NCBI GenBank assembly: GCA_013289875.1
Contig: JABCZC010000007.1
Span: 40,934-104,933, forward strand
Length of the DNA: 64,000 bases
Direction of reading: 5' to 3'
Origin: Acidobacteriota bacterium
GTDB lineage: Bacteria; Acidobacteriota; Terriglobia; Terriglobales; Acidobacteriaceae
In this document: piece by piece, positions 16,667-27,366 of the stretch
How positions within the stretch are numbered: the stretch's first letter is position 1
Layout of the letters: each line of letters starts with the position of its first letter
The notes under the pieces: generated by a model
What the model saw: only the letters and a program-made list of their open reading frames with translations
What the model was told of the DNA's origin: nothing
The model's database searches: none
Program-made: the position numbers and the translations under genes

Positions 16667-18450
16667 GCAGCCGCCAGCTTTTTCTGGTTGTCATCCTCTT
16701 CGCCGCAGCCGTCTATCTGGGCTGCATTATCTCTCCGCCATCGCTGATGGATGATGTGGATGCGGTGCAGGCGCAGATTGCCCGCAACATGCTTAGCTCG
16801 GGCGACTGGGTTACGGCGCGCCTGGATGGGGTGGCATATCTCGAAAAGCCTCCGCTTATCTACTGGATGGTTGCCGTCTGCTTTAAGGTTTTCGGCGCGC
16901 ATGACTGGGTTTCGCGGATTCCGGTTGCGCTGTCGGCGGTTGGGCTTTGCTGGCTGACGGCGGCGTTTGGCGCATGGGCATTCGGAAGACGAGCCGGTTT
17001 CTATGCCGGCTTGTGCATGTCGACGTGCATCGGTTTGTGGCTGTTTACGCGCATCCTGCTGCCGGACGTGATGCTGACGCTCACGATCGCGCTGGTGATG
17101 TGGGCGTTTCTGCGAGTGCTCGATTCCGAGGAACGGCATCCGCGAGCATGGGCAGCGACGCTGGCGGCGAGCCTCGGCATCGGGTTGCTGCTGAAGAGCC
17201 TGATCGGGATTGTGTTTCCGATTGCGGCCATCGTGGTTTATCTCGTGTGTACGCGGCAGCTCTTCTCTGCTTATGTGTGGAAGCGGCTTCGACCACTGAG
17301 CGGCCTGGCGATCATGCTGCTCATTGCAGCGCCCTGGCACATACTTGCGACGCTGCGCAATCCGCCATACTTCTCCTTCACGATGAAGAGCATTCCCGGG
17401 GAGTACCACGGCTTTCTGTGGTTTTTCTTTATCAATGAGCAGCTGCTCCGGTTTCTTAATTTGCGCTATCCGCGCGACTACAACACGGTGCCGCGCCTCT
17501 ATTTCTGGCTGCTCAACCTGGTGTGGATTTTTCCCTGGAGCGTATACCTGCCAGCGGCGGTGAAGCTGTCGTACAGGCCCGTGGATCGCGCCGGGCAGGC
17601 GAGGCTGCTGGCACTGTGTTGGATTGGTTTCGTGCTGGTCTTCTTCACATTTTCGACGACGCAGGAGTACTACTCCATGCCGTGCTATCCGGCATTCGCG
17701 CTGCTGGTTGGCTCGGCGATCGCGATGAACGGCCGACTAGTGCGGGGCGGGACGCGTGCGCTGACGGTTATCTGCACGCTGGCGGCGCTGGCGGCGATTG
17801 CGGTCCTGGTGGCGGACCGGCATCTTCCAACACCGGGCGATATTTCGCAGGCGCTCAGCTTCCATCCCAAGGCGTACACGCTTTCGCTTGGGCACATGGA
17901 AGATCTGACGCTCGAGTCCTTTGCCTACCTCCGGTTACCGCTGGTTCTGGCGGCGATCGCGTTTCTGATCGGCGCGGCCGGCACCTTGCGCGCAAGCAGC
18001 AAGAGCGCATTCATTGCGGTGGCGCTGATGATGGTCGTCTTTTTTCAGGCGGCGCGGCTGGCGATGGTGAGGTTTGATCCGTATCTGTCGTCGCGGCCGC
18101 TGGTGAATGCGCTGGAGAAATCTCCGCAGGGCGGCCTGATTGTGGACCACCACTATTACTGGTTTTCTTCGGTGTTTTTCTACACGGATCGAAGTGCGTG
18201 GCTGCTGAATGGCAGGTTCAACAACCTGGTCTATGGGTCGTATGCGCCGGGCGCGCCCAATGTCTTCCTTGATGACAGCGAGTTCAAGGATCTCTGGCTT
18301 AAGCCGGAGAGGTATTATATCGTCGCAAAAACATCTGCCGTTGCTCGCCTGGAATCATTGGTAGGCAGCGGTCAATTGACCACGGTCGAGGTAAGCGGCG
18401 GCAAGGTTTTGCTCACGAACCATCCTCTTGCGGGCGCTGGAAGCCTATAG
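16591..18450 (+). CDS. ArnT/PMT-like membrane glycosyltransferase (GT83 type)
   Basis: 619 residues, beginning at ATG 16591 inside the 3' end of asnB; the first helix starts at RQLFLVVILFAA, so no later start would keep it intact. About 12 membrane helices occupy residues 30-470. The first periplasmic loop has the catalytic acidic pattern MDDVDAVQAQIARNM, and the YLEKPPLIYWM block is typical of ArnT and related transferases. A periplasmic tail of about 130 residues follows. Such enzymes transfer a sugar from a polyprenyl-phosphate donor to lipid or protein on the periplasmic face. The SQD1 gene comes 88 bp later, so the sugar moved may be linked to sulfoquinovose metabolism, but this is unproven. 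Confidence 0.85.
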   Translation: MEYSVSTVAEVGKTDAETGARSRTLSSRQLFLVVILFAAAVYLGCIISPPSLMDDVDAVQAQIARNMLSSGDWVTARLDGVAYLEKPPLIYWMVAVCFKVFGAHDWVSRIPVALSAVGLCWLTAAFGAWAFGRRAGFYAGLCMSTCIGLWLFTRILLPDVMLTLTIALVMWAFLRVLDSEERHPRAWAATLAASLGIGLLLKSLIGIVFPIAAIVVYLVCTRQLFSAYVWKRLRPLSGLAIMLLIAAPWHILATLRNPPYFSFTMKSIPGEYHGFLWFFFINEQLLRFLNLRYPRDYNTVPRLYFWLLNLVWIFPWSVYLPAAVKLSYRPVDRAGQARLLALCWIGFVLVFFTFSTTQEYYSMPCYPAFALLVGSAIAMNGRLVRGGTRALTVICTLAALAAIAVLVADRHLPTPGDISQALSFHPKAYTLSLGHMEDLTLESFAYLRLPLVLAAIAFLIGAAGTLRASSKSAFIAVALMMVVFFQAARLAMVRFDPYLSSRPLVNALEKSPQGGLIVDHHYYWFSSVFFYTDRSAWLLNGRFNNLVYGSYAPGAPNVFLDDSEFKDLWLKPERYYIVAKTSAVARLESLVGSGQLTTVEVSGGKVLLTNHPLAGAGSL

Positions 18451-18523
18451 AATCTTAAGAGGATAAAAAAGCAACCTGATGTTGCGTCTTCTGCTGTACC
18501 GTACGACGTCGAATACACGTTAA

Positions 18524-19753
<1,230 letters not shown>

Positions 19754-19783
19754 AGGCAGTTGGGGCTTACGAAAAGTCCCTGA

Positions 19784-19837
19784 GCGGCTAAAGCCGCGAA
19801 AATCTTCCATGACTTATGGACGGGCTGAAGCCCGTCC
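19784..19837. repeat. REP-like double hairpin; probable terminator between convergent genes
   Basis: Two perfect inverted repeats sit close together: GCGGCT-AA-AGCCGC (19784-19797) and GGACGGGCT-GA-AGCCCGTCC (19818-19837). After them, two imperfect copies of a TTCAAGGCC...GGCTGAGC unit follow to about 19900. The form resembles dispersed REP/BIME elements and lies, as these often do, between convergent genes (sqdB and hpnI). Confidence 0.65.
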
Positions 19838-19928
19838 CCTTCAAGGCCTTGCGTTCAGGCTGAGCCCCATCCCTTCAAGGCCGGAGGTTTAGGCTGAGCT
19901 TCCCTAGAAAACTACGGAGTGCGGTTTT

Positions 19929-21137
19929 CTACCGTAACCCTGAAACTGCTGTGGCTTTCGGGGCCGATTCAGCCGGAGCGATCGGCACCAGTTCGCCATC
20001 CTTGATCAGATAGTCCTGGCCTCGCCACCGAATTGTCCTACGGGTAAAGCTTGCCAGCCAAACCATCGTGGCGAAGGCGTCCCACGCCGGCACCAGCAGC
20101 AGGTTCGCCCAGACTCCGCGCTGCTTGAGTCCCCAGGCACCGATCAAAGCGGTCAGCACAGCGCGAAAAACCATGTATCCGCCGAGATAAGCTGCGGCGA
20201 CTTCGCGCGTGGGGTGCACCGCGATTGCCAGCAATGCCCAAGGCAGGCCCAAAGTGAAGATCATGCCGATGTGTCCCCAGGGGCGCATATGGCGCATCAC
20301 CGTCAACCAGCGCAGACGCTTATAGACCAGCTCCTTGAGGGACTGATAGTCAGGAACGGTTGAAATCGGATAATGGAGCAGTTCGACTTCGTAGCCCTGT
20401 TCGGCGATCAGCCGGCCCACGAGGAGATCATCCGCGGGCCGGTTCTCAATGGAGGCGTAGCCTCCGAAGGCCTGCAGCCGGGTGCGGGTGGTGGCGATGG
20501 TCGGGCCCAAAGCAAACTTGATTCCTTCCAACTGCTTTGCGACCAGGATTCCCGGATAGAAATCGGAAAGCATCCCTACATCCTGCAATCGCTGCACCCA
20601 GGAATTTTCTTCGGTCGGGACATAGAGGCAGGTAGTTGCTCCGACCCTGGGATTCGCCAAGGGCGCGATGACCTTGCGCAGATAGTCCGGCTCGACGCGC
20701 ACGTCGCTGTCGCTGATGACGAGATGTTCGTATGAGGCTTCCTCGGTGAGGCGTGCCAGCTTTGCCACCTTGTCGTTGGCGGCCTGGCGGCCGGAGCCGA
20801 TCAGAATGCGGATCTGGGTATTCGGGAAGTCGCGGACAATCCGTTGCAATACCGGTAATGCAGGATCGCTGGTGTCACCCACGCAAAAAAGGATTTCGTA
20901 GTTTGGATAATCCTGACGGCAGAAGCTTGCAAAGTTTTCGTATGCGTCGGGGTCAAGGCCGCGAACCGGCTTTAGATTGCTGATGGGCGGCAGAAATGCG
21001 CTCTCCTCATTGGCTTCGGTTGCTTCGGCCGGCGCTTGCAAGAAGAAAAGCAGGGAGCTGACGAGGGCAAGGAAGAAATAGATGAAGGGAATCGCGGCAA
21101 TGCCGAGAAACAGGGTCTGTGTCAGGGTCGTGGTCAT
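19929..21137 (-). CDS. hpnI: membrane glycosyltransferase family 2, HpnI/ceramide glucosyltransferase-like
   Basis: 402 residues. An N-terminal helix (about 8-35) is followed by a GT-A domain: first acid in ILFCVGDTSDPA, DxD-like SDSDVRVEPDYL, third acid in RPADDLLVGRL, and the (Q/R)xxRW signature as KRLRWL. Two or three C-terminal helices follow. This is the ceramide glucosyltransferase pattern; the bacterial hopanoid branch, HpnI, adds N-acetylglucosamine to bacteriohopanetetrol. No squalene-hopene cyclase or HpnK deacetylase is in the window, so the hopanoid role rests on family resemblance. A role in the adjacent sulfoquinovose locus is an alternative. Confidence 0.75.
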   Translation of the reverse strand: MTTTLTQTLFLGIAAIPFIYFFLALVSSLLFFLQAPAEATEANEESAFLPPISNLKPVRGLDPDAYENFASFCRQDYPNYEILFCVGDTSDPALPVLQRIVRDFPNTQIRILIGSGRQAANDKVAKLARLTEEASYEHLVISDSDVRVEPDYLRKVIAPLANPRVGATTCLYVPTEENSWVQRLQDVGMLSDFYPGILVAKQLEGIKFALGPTIATTRTRLQAFGGYASIENRPADDLLVGRLIAEQGYEVELLHYPISTVPDYQSLKELVYKRLRWLTVMRHMRPWGHIGMIFTLGLPWALLAIAVHPTREVAAAYLGGYMVFRAVLTALIGAWGLKQRGVWANLLLVPAWDAFATMVWLASFTRRTIRWRGQDYLIKDGELVPIAPAESAPKATAVSGLR

Positions 21138-21237
21138 CGTGCCTCAAACGAGCGCGTCTATTTATTCTCTAGTAGATGAGATTTGGAAGCAAGGAGGAGA
21201 GACCACCAAGGTACCTCGCGAAGACACGGCAAGCCCT

Positions 21238-22038
21238 TCAGTAGAGCACCACGGCCACGCGGTATGAGGTGTAGACGTCCTGGGATTTACAGGCGCCGAC
21301 GGCGGCCCTGGTGAAGTGGCCGGTGCGCAATTGGTCCGCCACAGCGCTGGGCAGCTTGCTCAGGTCGGGTGTTTGGAAGCGCACGACGGCCTTCACTGTG
21401 CCCGTCTCCGGCGTGGAGGCCGGTGTCCCGTTCTGCGTGGTGCAGGCTTCTTCGGCGACGCTGCGCGAACCTGAAGGATTGATGTTCTGATCGCGGAGCA
21501 GATCTTCTACCTTTTGCTCCACCTGCTCCCGCGTGAGAGCCTCCGGAGAGTGGGCGAAATCAACGACGGCGTAAAGGTATCCGCTCCTTTCCCATACCGC
21601 CAGCCCGATAGCGTTCATCTGCGGATCGAGAATGTTGGTGCGGTGCGGGACTGAATTCATCCACTGCTTTTCGAGGGCCTCCGCACTCGGACCCATGGCG
21701 ATATTCTCAGCCAGGGCTTGAAAGCGTGCGCCGGCCTGCGAGGCGCGGGCGGTCAGATCGGGCTCCCCGGGATATTCGTGCGCGAGAGATTTCTCCTCCT
21801 TCATGCGGTCCGCATGCGTGGCTGCGGCAACGGCCAGCGCGGGGTCCCAGTGAAGCGGCGGGAGGCCGTGTGCGGCTCGGTCCTGGTTGGTCAGGTCGAA
21901 AATCTTCTGGGTCGCCTCGTCGGTCGGCTGTGGAGTTGCAGCGGGGAAGGCGGCTGGGAGAGAAATTCCCATGAGCAAAGTCCAGAGAACCGCGCCAGTT
22001 CGCAAAGTGCCTATGCTTGCTGCGGAAACTTTATACAT
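21238..22038 (-). CDS. secreted CAP (SCP/PR-1) domain protein
   Basis: 266 residues with a signal peptide (residues 1-34). The CAP domain spans about 40-170: NQDRAAHGLPPLHWDPAL, then HADRM, SLAHEYPGE, AENIAMG and the late strand GYLYAVVDFAHS. His of THADR and of HRTNIL are among the expected cavity residues. About 95 further residues form a C-terminal domain I do not recognise, with two Cys (EEACTTQNG, GACKSQD) that could pair. Bacterial CAP proteins are envelope or secreted proteins with few known functions. It is 41 bp downstream of the FUSC gene and could be in that operon. Confidence 0.8.
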   Translation of the reverse strand: MYKVSAASIGTLRTGAVLWTLLMGISLPAAFPAATPQPTDEATQKIFDLTNQDRAAHGLPPLHWDPALAVAAATHADRMKEEKSLAHEYPGEPDLTARASQAGARFQALAENIAMGPSAEALEKQWMNSVPHRTNILDPQMNAIGLAVWERSGYLYAVVDFAHSPEALTREQVEQKVEDLLRDQNINPSGSRSVAEEACTTQNGTPASTPETGTVKAVVRFQTPDLSKLPSAVADQLRTGHFTRAAVGACKSQDVYTSYRVAVVLY

Positions 22039-22079
22039 CCTTAAGTTAGATGCGGCTGAAAGCCGGACGAGATGTCACT

Positions 22080-24299
22080 TCAAGCTTCTCCGTGGCGGTA
22101 CTGGGGGAGGGCGGTGATGGTGTCACGGGGAGTCGCGAAGGAGCTGTGAACGTCCTTATAAAGAGGGGCAAGGATGGACGCCATATTTCCGGTGAGAGTG
22201 ATGATATCGGAGGACTGAGGGGAAACTGGCAGACCACGCTCTTCGAAAGATCTTCGGATTTCCTGGTGCAGATTCGCGGCAGAAGCCTGAATGTCCGGTG
22301 CTTCTTCCGATGTCTTCCCGCGGACCTCGTCCGCCATTGCACGCATGACGCGGGCGGTGTCGTTTTCGAATGCAACATGAGCTTTGGCGATGCGCTCGGG
22401 CAGTTCGCTGAGCGGCGTTTGCAGGCGGTATTGCGCGGTGGTGAGTTGCATAAGAAACAACGCACGCACGGAAGGCTGCCATCGCCTGAAATAATCGCGT
22501 ATCTGCATCTTTCTTTGGCGTGATGGGCCAAACTCGAAAAGGACGGCGTCGGCCTGCGCAGTCACCGCCTGGAAGCCCGCGTTGATTTGATCGCGCAAGC
22601 GGCGAACCTGCCTGGCTGACTCATTGCGGTCTTCCTTCAGCATTTGTACGGCGAGCTCAGCAAACATATCCAGATTGCGGGCGAAGACTGTCTGCATCTC
22701 CTCGAGGGCGTTCTTCACCCACAGGCGGTCGAAGATGAGCCACATGCAGAGGAGGCCGAGGAAGACGCCGAAAATGCGGTCGCGCGCGATGGCCAGCGAA
22801 GTCTGGATCGTGAACTCCTGCAAGTTGATGAGGTAAAAGGCAAGCGCAAGCTGCACGCCAAGATAGGATAGTCTCGGGCTGGCAGTGGCGATCCAGGCTG
22901 AAAGGGCCGTAACCGCAGCAAATAGAAGCGTGAACCCTGCGATGGAATCCAGGTGGGGAAGCACGAATATCTGCGCTCCCATTCCGACGATAATACCGCC
23001 GATGATCGCTCCCCCAAGACGGAGAAACTGCTTCTGCCGCGATGAGCCGATCGTTGAGAGGGCGGTGATGATGCAGGTTGGGATACAGGTGCTCAATCCC
23101 CGCCAATCGACAGCTGTGTATATGACGTAGCTGGCGACCGCCGCCAGCATGCCACGGATGGCAAATTTCAGGTGATCCGGATTGGAAAATGCGTCGGGAG
23201 CGAAGAAGGGCTGCTTGACCTCGTCATCCATGGGCGCCGGAATGAATTCGTCGATGGATTCGGCGCCACCAAACACCTGTGGGATGAGGGCGGCTGTCGT
23301 TTCCATAGCGGGCAGGAAGGGAAGATTTGACGCCTGTCCCTGACGCGGGAGGTTGATGGGGTGCGGTGCCTTTCGCAGCCTCAAATTCTCGCGCAGCACG
23401 GAAATTTCGTCTGCAAGGCGTGCACAGCGCTCCCGATCTTCTGTGCTGATTTCGATTGCCTGGCCGGCGCAAAAGAGCCGCAGGCTCGCGGCCATATCAA
23501 CCAGGCGGCCCAGCAGCGCGACAGCGGCATTCATCTGCGAGATGAAATGAGAGCTGTACCCTGAGCGGACGAGGAGTCTGCGGAGCCGAGACAATCCGGC
23601 GCCGGTATAGAGCGAAATGTCCTTTTCCAGCTTGCCGCCGAGGGGTGCTCCTGCAGCTATACTTTTCAGCACCTCGTCGACAACCTGCAGGCGGTGCTCG
23701 ATGCCCTCGGTGAGGTCGGTGGTCGGATGGACTCGTCGAAAGACGTACTCGACGACGATGGCCACCGTGACGCCAAGTGGTGTGGTAAACGCCAGCCACA
23801 GGGTGTTCTCCACGCGGTCATTGACATTGAGCAGGGTCTGATCCCACAGGGGGATCGCGCCGGCGAGCAGGAAGCCGAAGCCCACGGCTGTGCCGTAATC
23901 GGTAATGATTCCAATCAAATAGAACGCGATGAACAGCGAAAGGACGATCCACAGGAAGTGGGTGAGACGATCGTCCACCAGTAATGCGACGCCAATCAGG
24001 GTGTAAGCAGCCGCGATCGCAAAGGCAAGCATGGCGCGAAATCCGGAACGCAGCGTTGCCGTGGGATTCTCCCGGCTGACAAAGAGCGTGAAAATCGCCG
24101 CCAGGAACCCGTTGGGAATCTGGAAGGTCATGACGATGATCATGACGATGGTGGCAGCGATGGTAATGCGGGCGACGACCCAGGCTCGTCCCGGATATGG
24201 GGCAAGCTCATTCTTGAGGAAGCCCCAGAACCACTGGCCCGCATGGTCGATCGCGCGTGAGGGATCGGCTGCGGGCACGGTCTCGCTCCGGAATGCCAT
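22080..24299 (-). CDS. FUSC-family inner-membrane transporter (MdtO-like)
   Basis: 739 residues. Two membrane bundles, about 35-190 and 400-530, each of five or six helices, surround cytosolic helical regions; the second bundle has the FUSC pattern AIRGMLAAVASYVIYTAVDWRGLSTCI and GGAIIGGIIVGMGAQ. FUSC proteins such as AaeB and MdtO export aromatic acids or related compounds together with a HlyD-type adaptor. The adaptor gene ends 2 bp before this start. The set with YtcA and a TolC-like channel reproduces the membership of E. coli ytcA-mdtNOP, although gene order differs. The substrate is not known. Confidence 0.85.
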   Translation of the reverse strand: MAFRSETVPAADPSRAIDHAGQWFWGFLKNELAPYPGRAWVVARITIAATIVMIIVMTFQIPNGFLAAIFTLFVSRENPTATLRSGFRAMLAFAIAAAYTLIGVALLVDDRLTHFLWIVLSLFIAFYLIGIITDYGTAVGFGFLLAGAIPLWDQTLLNVNDRVENTLWLAFTTPLGVTVAIVVEYVFRRVHPTTDLTEGIEHRLQVVDEVLKSIAAGAPLGGKLEKDISLYTGAGLSRLRRLLVRSGYSSHFISQMNAAVALLGRLVDMAASLRLFCAGQAIEISTEDRERCARLADEISVLRENLRLRKAPHPINLPRQGQASNLPFLPAMETTAALIPQVFGGAESIDEFIPAPMDDEVKQPFFAPDAFSNPDHLKFAIRGMLAAVASYVIYTAVDWRGLSTCIPTCIITALSTIGSSRQKQFLRLGGAIIGGIIVGMGAQIFVLPHLDSIAGFTLLFAAVTALSAWIATASPRLSYLGVQLALAFYLINLQEFTIQTSLAIARDRIFGVFLGLLCMWLIFDRLWVKNALEEMQTVFARNLDMFAELAVQMLKEDRNESARQVRRLRDQINAGFQAVTAQADAVLFEFGPSRQRKMQIRDYFRRWQPSVRALFLMQLTTAQYRLQTPLSELPERIAKAHVAFENDTARVMRAMADEVRGKTSEEAPDIQASAANLHQEIRRSFEERGLPVSPQSSDIITLTGNMASILAPLYKDVHSSFATPRDTITALPQYRHGEA

Positions 24300-24301
24300 G
24301 G

Positions 24302-25546
24302 CTACTGCGACCTTTCCGGGACGTCTCCTCGAATGATGACCACGGCAGATTCGCTGATACGGAAGGGCTCGGTCTCGGCGGCATTGATGCGCACACGCAC
24401 CGGGTAGCGGGTGGCCAGGTGCACCCAGTTGAGGGAGCGCTGGACATCCGGTAACCCCGGTGCGAACGTGCCAATCAGCGTCGTATCAGGCAACACGCCG
24501 AAGCCCACGCTGTCGACCACTCCGTCATATCGCACGTTGGGGCGGGATAGCACATAGACATAGGCGCGCATGCCGGGGTGAATGTGGTGAAGCTGCGTTT
24601 CGCGGAAATTTGCCACCGCCCACCAGACGCGTGTGTCGATCAGAGTGAAGACCTGCTGGCCGGTGTGCGCATAGGCTCCTTGCGAGATGATCAGATTGGT
24701 TACACGCGCATCGAACGGCGAGTACACCTTGCAATTGTTCAGGTTGTACTGGGCTGTTCGGATGGCAGAAGCCCGGCCCTCACGCTGGCCGATGAGCGGA
24801 TCGAGGGTGAGAACGCTGTGCTGCGACTGCCCGAGTTGCATTTGGCTTTGTTCGACTTGAGCCTTCGCCTGCTGGTATTGCGCCTGGTAAGAATTCACCT
24901 GAGCTTCGGCGAGAATGACCTGAGCGCGCAGCTGATGGACGGCCTGTTCCCGAGCGGTGACGGCAGTTCTGGCCTGATCCACTTGATCGACGGTGACGAA
25001 ATGCCTGGCAAGCAGCGGCTCTATACGGTGGTAGTTGTTGGTGGTGTAGAGCAATTCAGCATTGGCGCTGTCGAGGGAGGCCTGGGCAGCGGTAACATTT
25101 GCTTTGGCCTCGTTCACGGCTGCAGCAGCACGGACGACATTGGCGGCGGCGCTATCGGTATTTGCACGCGCAGCTCCGACGGCACTCACCTGCGAGGCGA
25201 TGGTTCTGGTCTGGTCGACAATCTGTCCCTCAAGCGTGTCCCGGTCGGAGATGGCTTTTTGCAGCGCGTACTCGTAAGGACGCGGATCGATCTGGAAAAG
25301 CAGCTCTCCCTGCTTGATGAAGGCGTTGTCCTGAGCGGCGAGCTGCGTGATGGGGCCGTCTACCTGCGGCGCGATCCCAATGAAGTTAGCGAAGACCTCG
25401 GCGTCATCGGTGCGGGGAAATTTGTTCGTCTCGTTCACGACGATCAGGCCAGTGATGAGCGCAGCGGCGATGATGGAAACGCTGACGATTCGTCCGAGGC
25501 GTTTGGATGGCGGAGCGGATTGTGGAGCGGGATCGTTTTCGGGCAT
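24302..25546 (-). CDS. HlyD/EmrA-like periplasmic adaptor (MdtN-like)
   Basis: 414 residues, ATG 25546 with AAGGAG just upstream. A single N-terminal helix (about 17-38) anchors it. Then come a biotinyl-lipoyl half motif, a long coiled coil of about 100-240 rich in Ala, Gln and Glu, the second lipoyl half, and a beta-barrel with VYSPFDARVTNLIISQGAYA and FTLIDTRVWWAVANFRET. Adaptors of this type bridge inner-membrane pump and outer-membrane channel. It sits between the YtcA-like and FUSC genes of one operon. Confidence 0.88.
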   Translation of the reverse strand: MPENDPAPQSAPPSKRLGRIVSVSIIAAALITGLIVVNETNKFPRTDDAEVFANFIGIAPQVDGPITQLAAQDNAFIKQGELLFQIDPRPYEYALQKAISDRDTLEGQIVDQTRTIASQVSAVGAARANTDSAAANVVRAAAAVNEAKANVTAAQASLDSANAELLYTTNNYHRIEPLLARHFVTVDQVDQARTAVTAREQAVHQLRAQVILAEAQVNSYQAQYQQAKAQVEQSQMQLGQSQHSVLTLDPLIGQREGRASAIRTAQYNLNNCKVYSPFDARVTNLIISQGAYAHTGQQVFTLIDTRVWWAVANFRETQLHHIHPGMRAYVYVLSRPNVRYDGVVDSVGFGVLPDTTLIGTFAPGLPDVQRSLNWVHLATRYPVRVRINAAETEPFRISESAVVIIRGDVPERSQ

Positions 25547-25577
25547 CGCTTCTCCTTTCTAAGGCGGCTAGTTCAAA

Positions 25578-25880
25578 TCAGCTGAAGAACAGCAGCCAAA
25601 TGGTGAATGTGAAAAATGCGGCCAGACACGGGTATACGACGATCAGTGGCGTTAGTTGCTCCTCCAGCTTGATGCGCACAAAGAAGACCCGGACAATCAC
25701 CGCGAGTAGGATGCCAACGATCCCGCACAATATCCATGAGGGAAAGAACGAGCCCAGGATATTGAAGGTGGGTGCGCGCGAACATCCGGCGGCCAACATC
25801 AGGGTGAGAGAGCCGGCGGGAAGTAGTCCGATGCGGCGCCGGCGAGTCAGTGATTTGCTCGTCTTACGGACCTTTTGCAT
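25578..25880 (-). CDS. YtcA-family small membrane lipoprotein
   Basis: 100 residues. A basic N-terminus leads to a lipobox (LTLMLAAGC, Cys about 32), and two hydrophobic segments follow, with FFPSWILCGIVGILLAVIVR and a C-terminal FTIWLLFF. This matches the E. coli YtcA pattern of a lipoprotein signal, a YPSW-like motif and two helices, and the gene sits in the same company (mdtNOP-type genes). The 5' end overlaps the 3' end of the tolC-like gene by 17 bp. The family has no known function; a small pump subunit is a fair guess. Confidence 0.78.
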   Translation of the reverse strand: MQKVRKTSKSLTRRRRIGLLPAGSLTLMLAAGCSRAPTFNILGSFFPSWILCGIVGILLAVIVRVFFVRIKLEEQLTPLIVVYPCLAAFFTFTIWLLFFS

Positions 25881-27291
25881 AGAGCAGGTCTCCCGTCTGA
25901 AAGGCTAAAGCGGCGATTCCGGTGAGCAGTTGCGTGCGCGCGTTGACGTCAGCGGTGCGCGCCGCGGCCAGGGTGCGCTGCGCGGAGACGACATCGATCT
26001 GGCTCCGCACGCCGTATTTGTAGGACTCGAGAGCGGCATCATAGGACTCGGTCGCCGAGGCCAACAGCGCGGCTGCCGCTCTTTGCTGGCGAAGCGCTGT
26101 CTGTGCCGTCGCGTAGGCTGACCACACGTCGTTCTCCACCTGGTCGCGGATGGCGTCGATCTCGGCTGCTGCCTGCTTCTTTTCGGCGTTGGCCCTTTTG
26201 ACGCGCTGCTCGCGCGCCCAGCCGTCGAAGATGGTCCAGGTGAGGCTGAGTTTCGCGTTCCAGAACTCCTGCGTCGGGGAATAGACGCCGGGGAGAGGGT
26301 ACTGCTGACCGTAGGAGCGGTCGATGCCGGCGTTGCCGTCGACGCTGAGCGTGGGCAGATATGCCGAGTGTGCCTCTTTCAGTTCCGCCGAGGCGGCGCG
26401 AAGCTGCGCGACTCGCTGCATGAGATCAGGACGCTGCGCAAGCGCGAGATCGATCGACTTCTCGACCGTGTTGGTGATTTCGTCCGGAATCTTGAGGTCC
26501 TGTATGCCCTGAACCTGAATTTTAGTGGTTGGCGAGAGACCGAGAGCAGTCGTCAGGTCTCCGTACGCGATCTGGGTCACACCGATTGTGGCCTGCAAAT
26601 CGTAGTCGGCCTGGGCTTCGGCGCTGCGGGCTTCGAGGACGTCGGGGAGGGTAGCCAGGCCGAGGCTGAGCCGTGCTTCGGAGTTCTCCCGCACGGTCTG
26701 AGCATTCTTCAGGTTTGCTTCGGCTGCGTCCTGTTGGCCGCGGGCGTTGAGCAGCCGATAATAGGCCTGCATCACACCGAAGATGACTGTGCGGTGCGTG
26801 TCGTTGAACTGAAAATTGGCGGCGATGAGGTTGTATTTGCTGACGGTGATTTCGTCCGAGCGCCTGCCGAAATCGAAGATGATGTAGTCGAGCGCAAGCG
26901 CGTGAGCGTAGTTGTAGGTGGTCTGCCGGACGAATTCGGTGTTGAAGAGGATGTTGATGCGGGCGGTGCTGCCTACAGCAGCGGCGGCCAGTGTGGGGTA
27001 GAGGGTCGACTTAGCAATGCCCAGGTCGGCGGCGCGGGCCTTTGCGTTTTCCCACGCGACACGCGTATCGGGGTTATTTTGCTCTGCGATGTTAACGAGA
27101 TCGGGTAGGGTGTAGGTTTTGGATGAGTCGGGAACAAAGGCCACGGGCCGAGAAGGCAACGTCAGTTGCTGCTGGCCGGACGGCACGTCCCATGGACGCG
27201 CGGAAGTAGGAGGCGCCTTTTGAGCGCCGGCGATTCCGCCCGCAAGCAACATGCCGAGCATGATGACTGATTCTGCATGAAATCGAGCCAT
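25864..27291 (-). CDS. TolC-family outer-membrane efflux channel (MdtP-like)
   Basis: 475 residues with a signal peptide (about 1-23, ending AGGIAGAQ). The mature chain shows the internal duplication of TolC proteins: long amphipathic helices with NPDTRVAWENAKARAADLGIA in the first half and LAQRPDLMQRVAQLRAASAELKEAHSAYLPTLS in the second, each followed by barrel strands. No lipobox Cys is seen. First gene of the tolC-ytcA-hlyD-FUSC operon, which thereby encodes all envelope layers of one exporter. The promoter should lie in the 75 bp between it and treZ. Confidence 0.9.
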   Translation of the reverse strand: MARFHAESVIMLGMLLAGGIAGAQKAPPTSARPWDVPSGQQQLTLPSRPVAFVPDSSKTYTLPDLVNIAEQNNPDTRVAWENAKARAADLGIAKSTLYPTLAAAAVGSTARINILFNTEFVRQTTYNYAHALALDYIIFDFGRRSDEITVSKYNLIAANFQFNDTHRTVIFGVMQAYYRLLNARGQQDAAEANLKNAQTVRENSEARLSLGLATLPDVLEARSAEAQADYDLQATIGVTQIAYGDLTTALGLSPTTKIQVQGIQDLKIPDEITNTVEKSIDLALAQRPDLMQRVAQLRAASAELKEAHSAYLPTLSVDGNAGIDRSYGQQYPLPGVYSPTQEFWNAKLSLTWTIFDGWAREQRVKRANAEKKQAAAEIDAIRDQVENDVWSAYATAQTALRQQRAAAALLASATESYDAALESYKYGVRSQIDVVSAQRTLAAARTADVNARTQLLTGIAALAFQTGDLLYAKGP

Positions 27292-27366
27292 TCTCTAGCC
27301 ACAATAGCGTCCCGGCGGCGCTTCCCCGGAGCAATCGGATGATACCACGCTGAAACAGGCCGAAGA

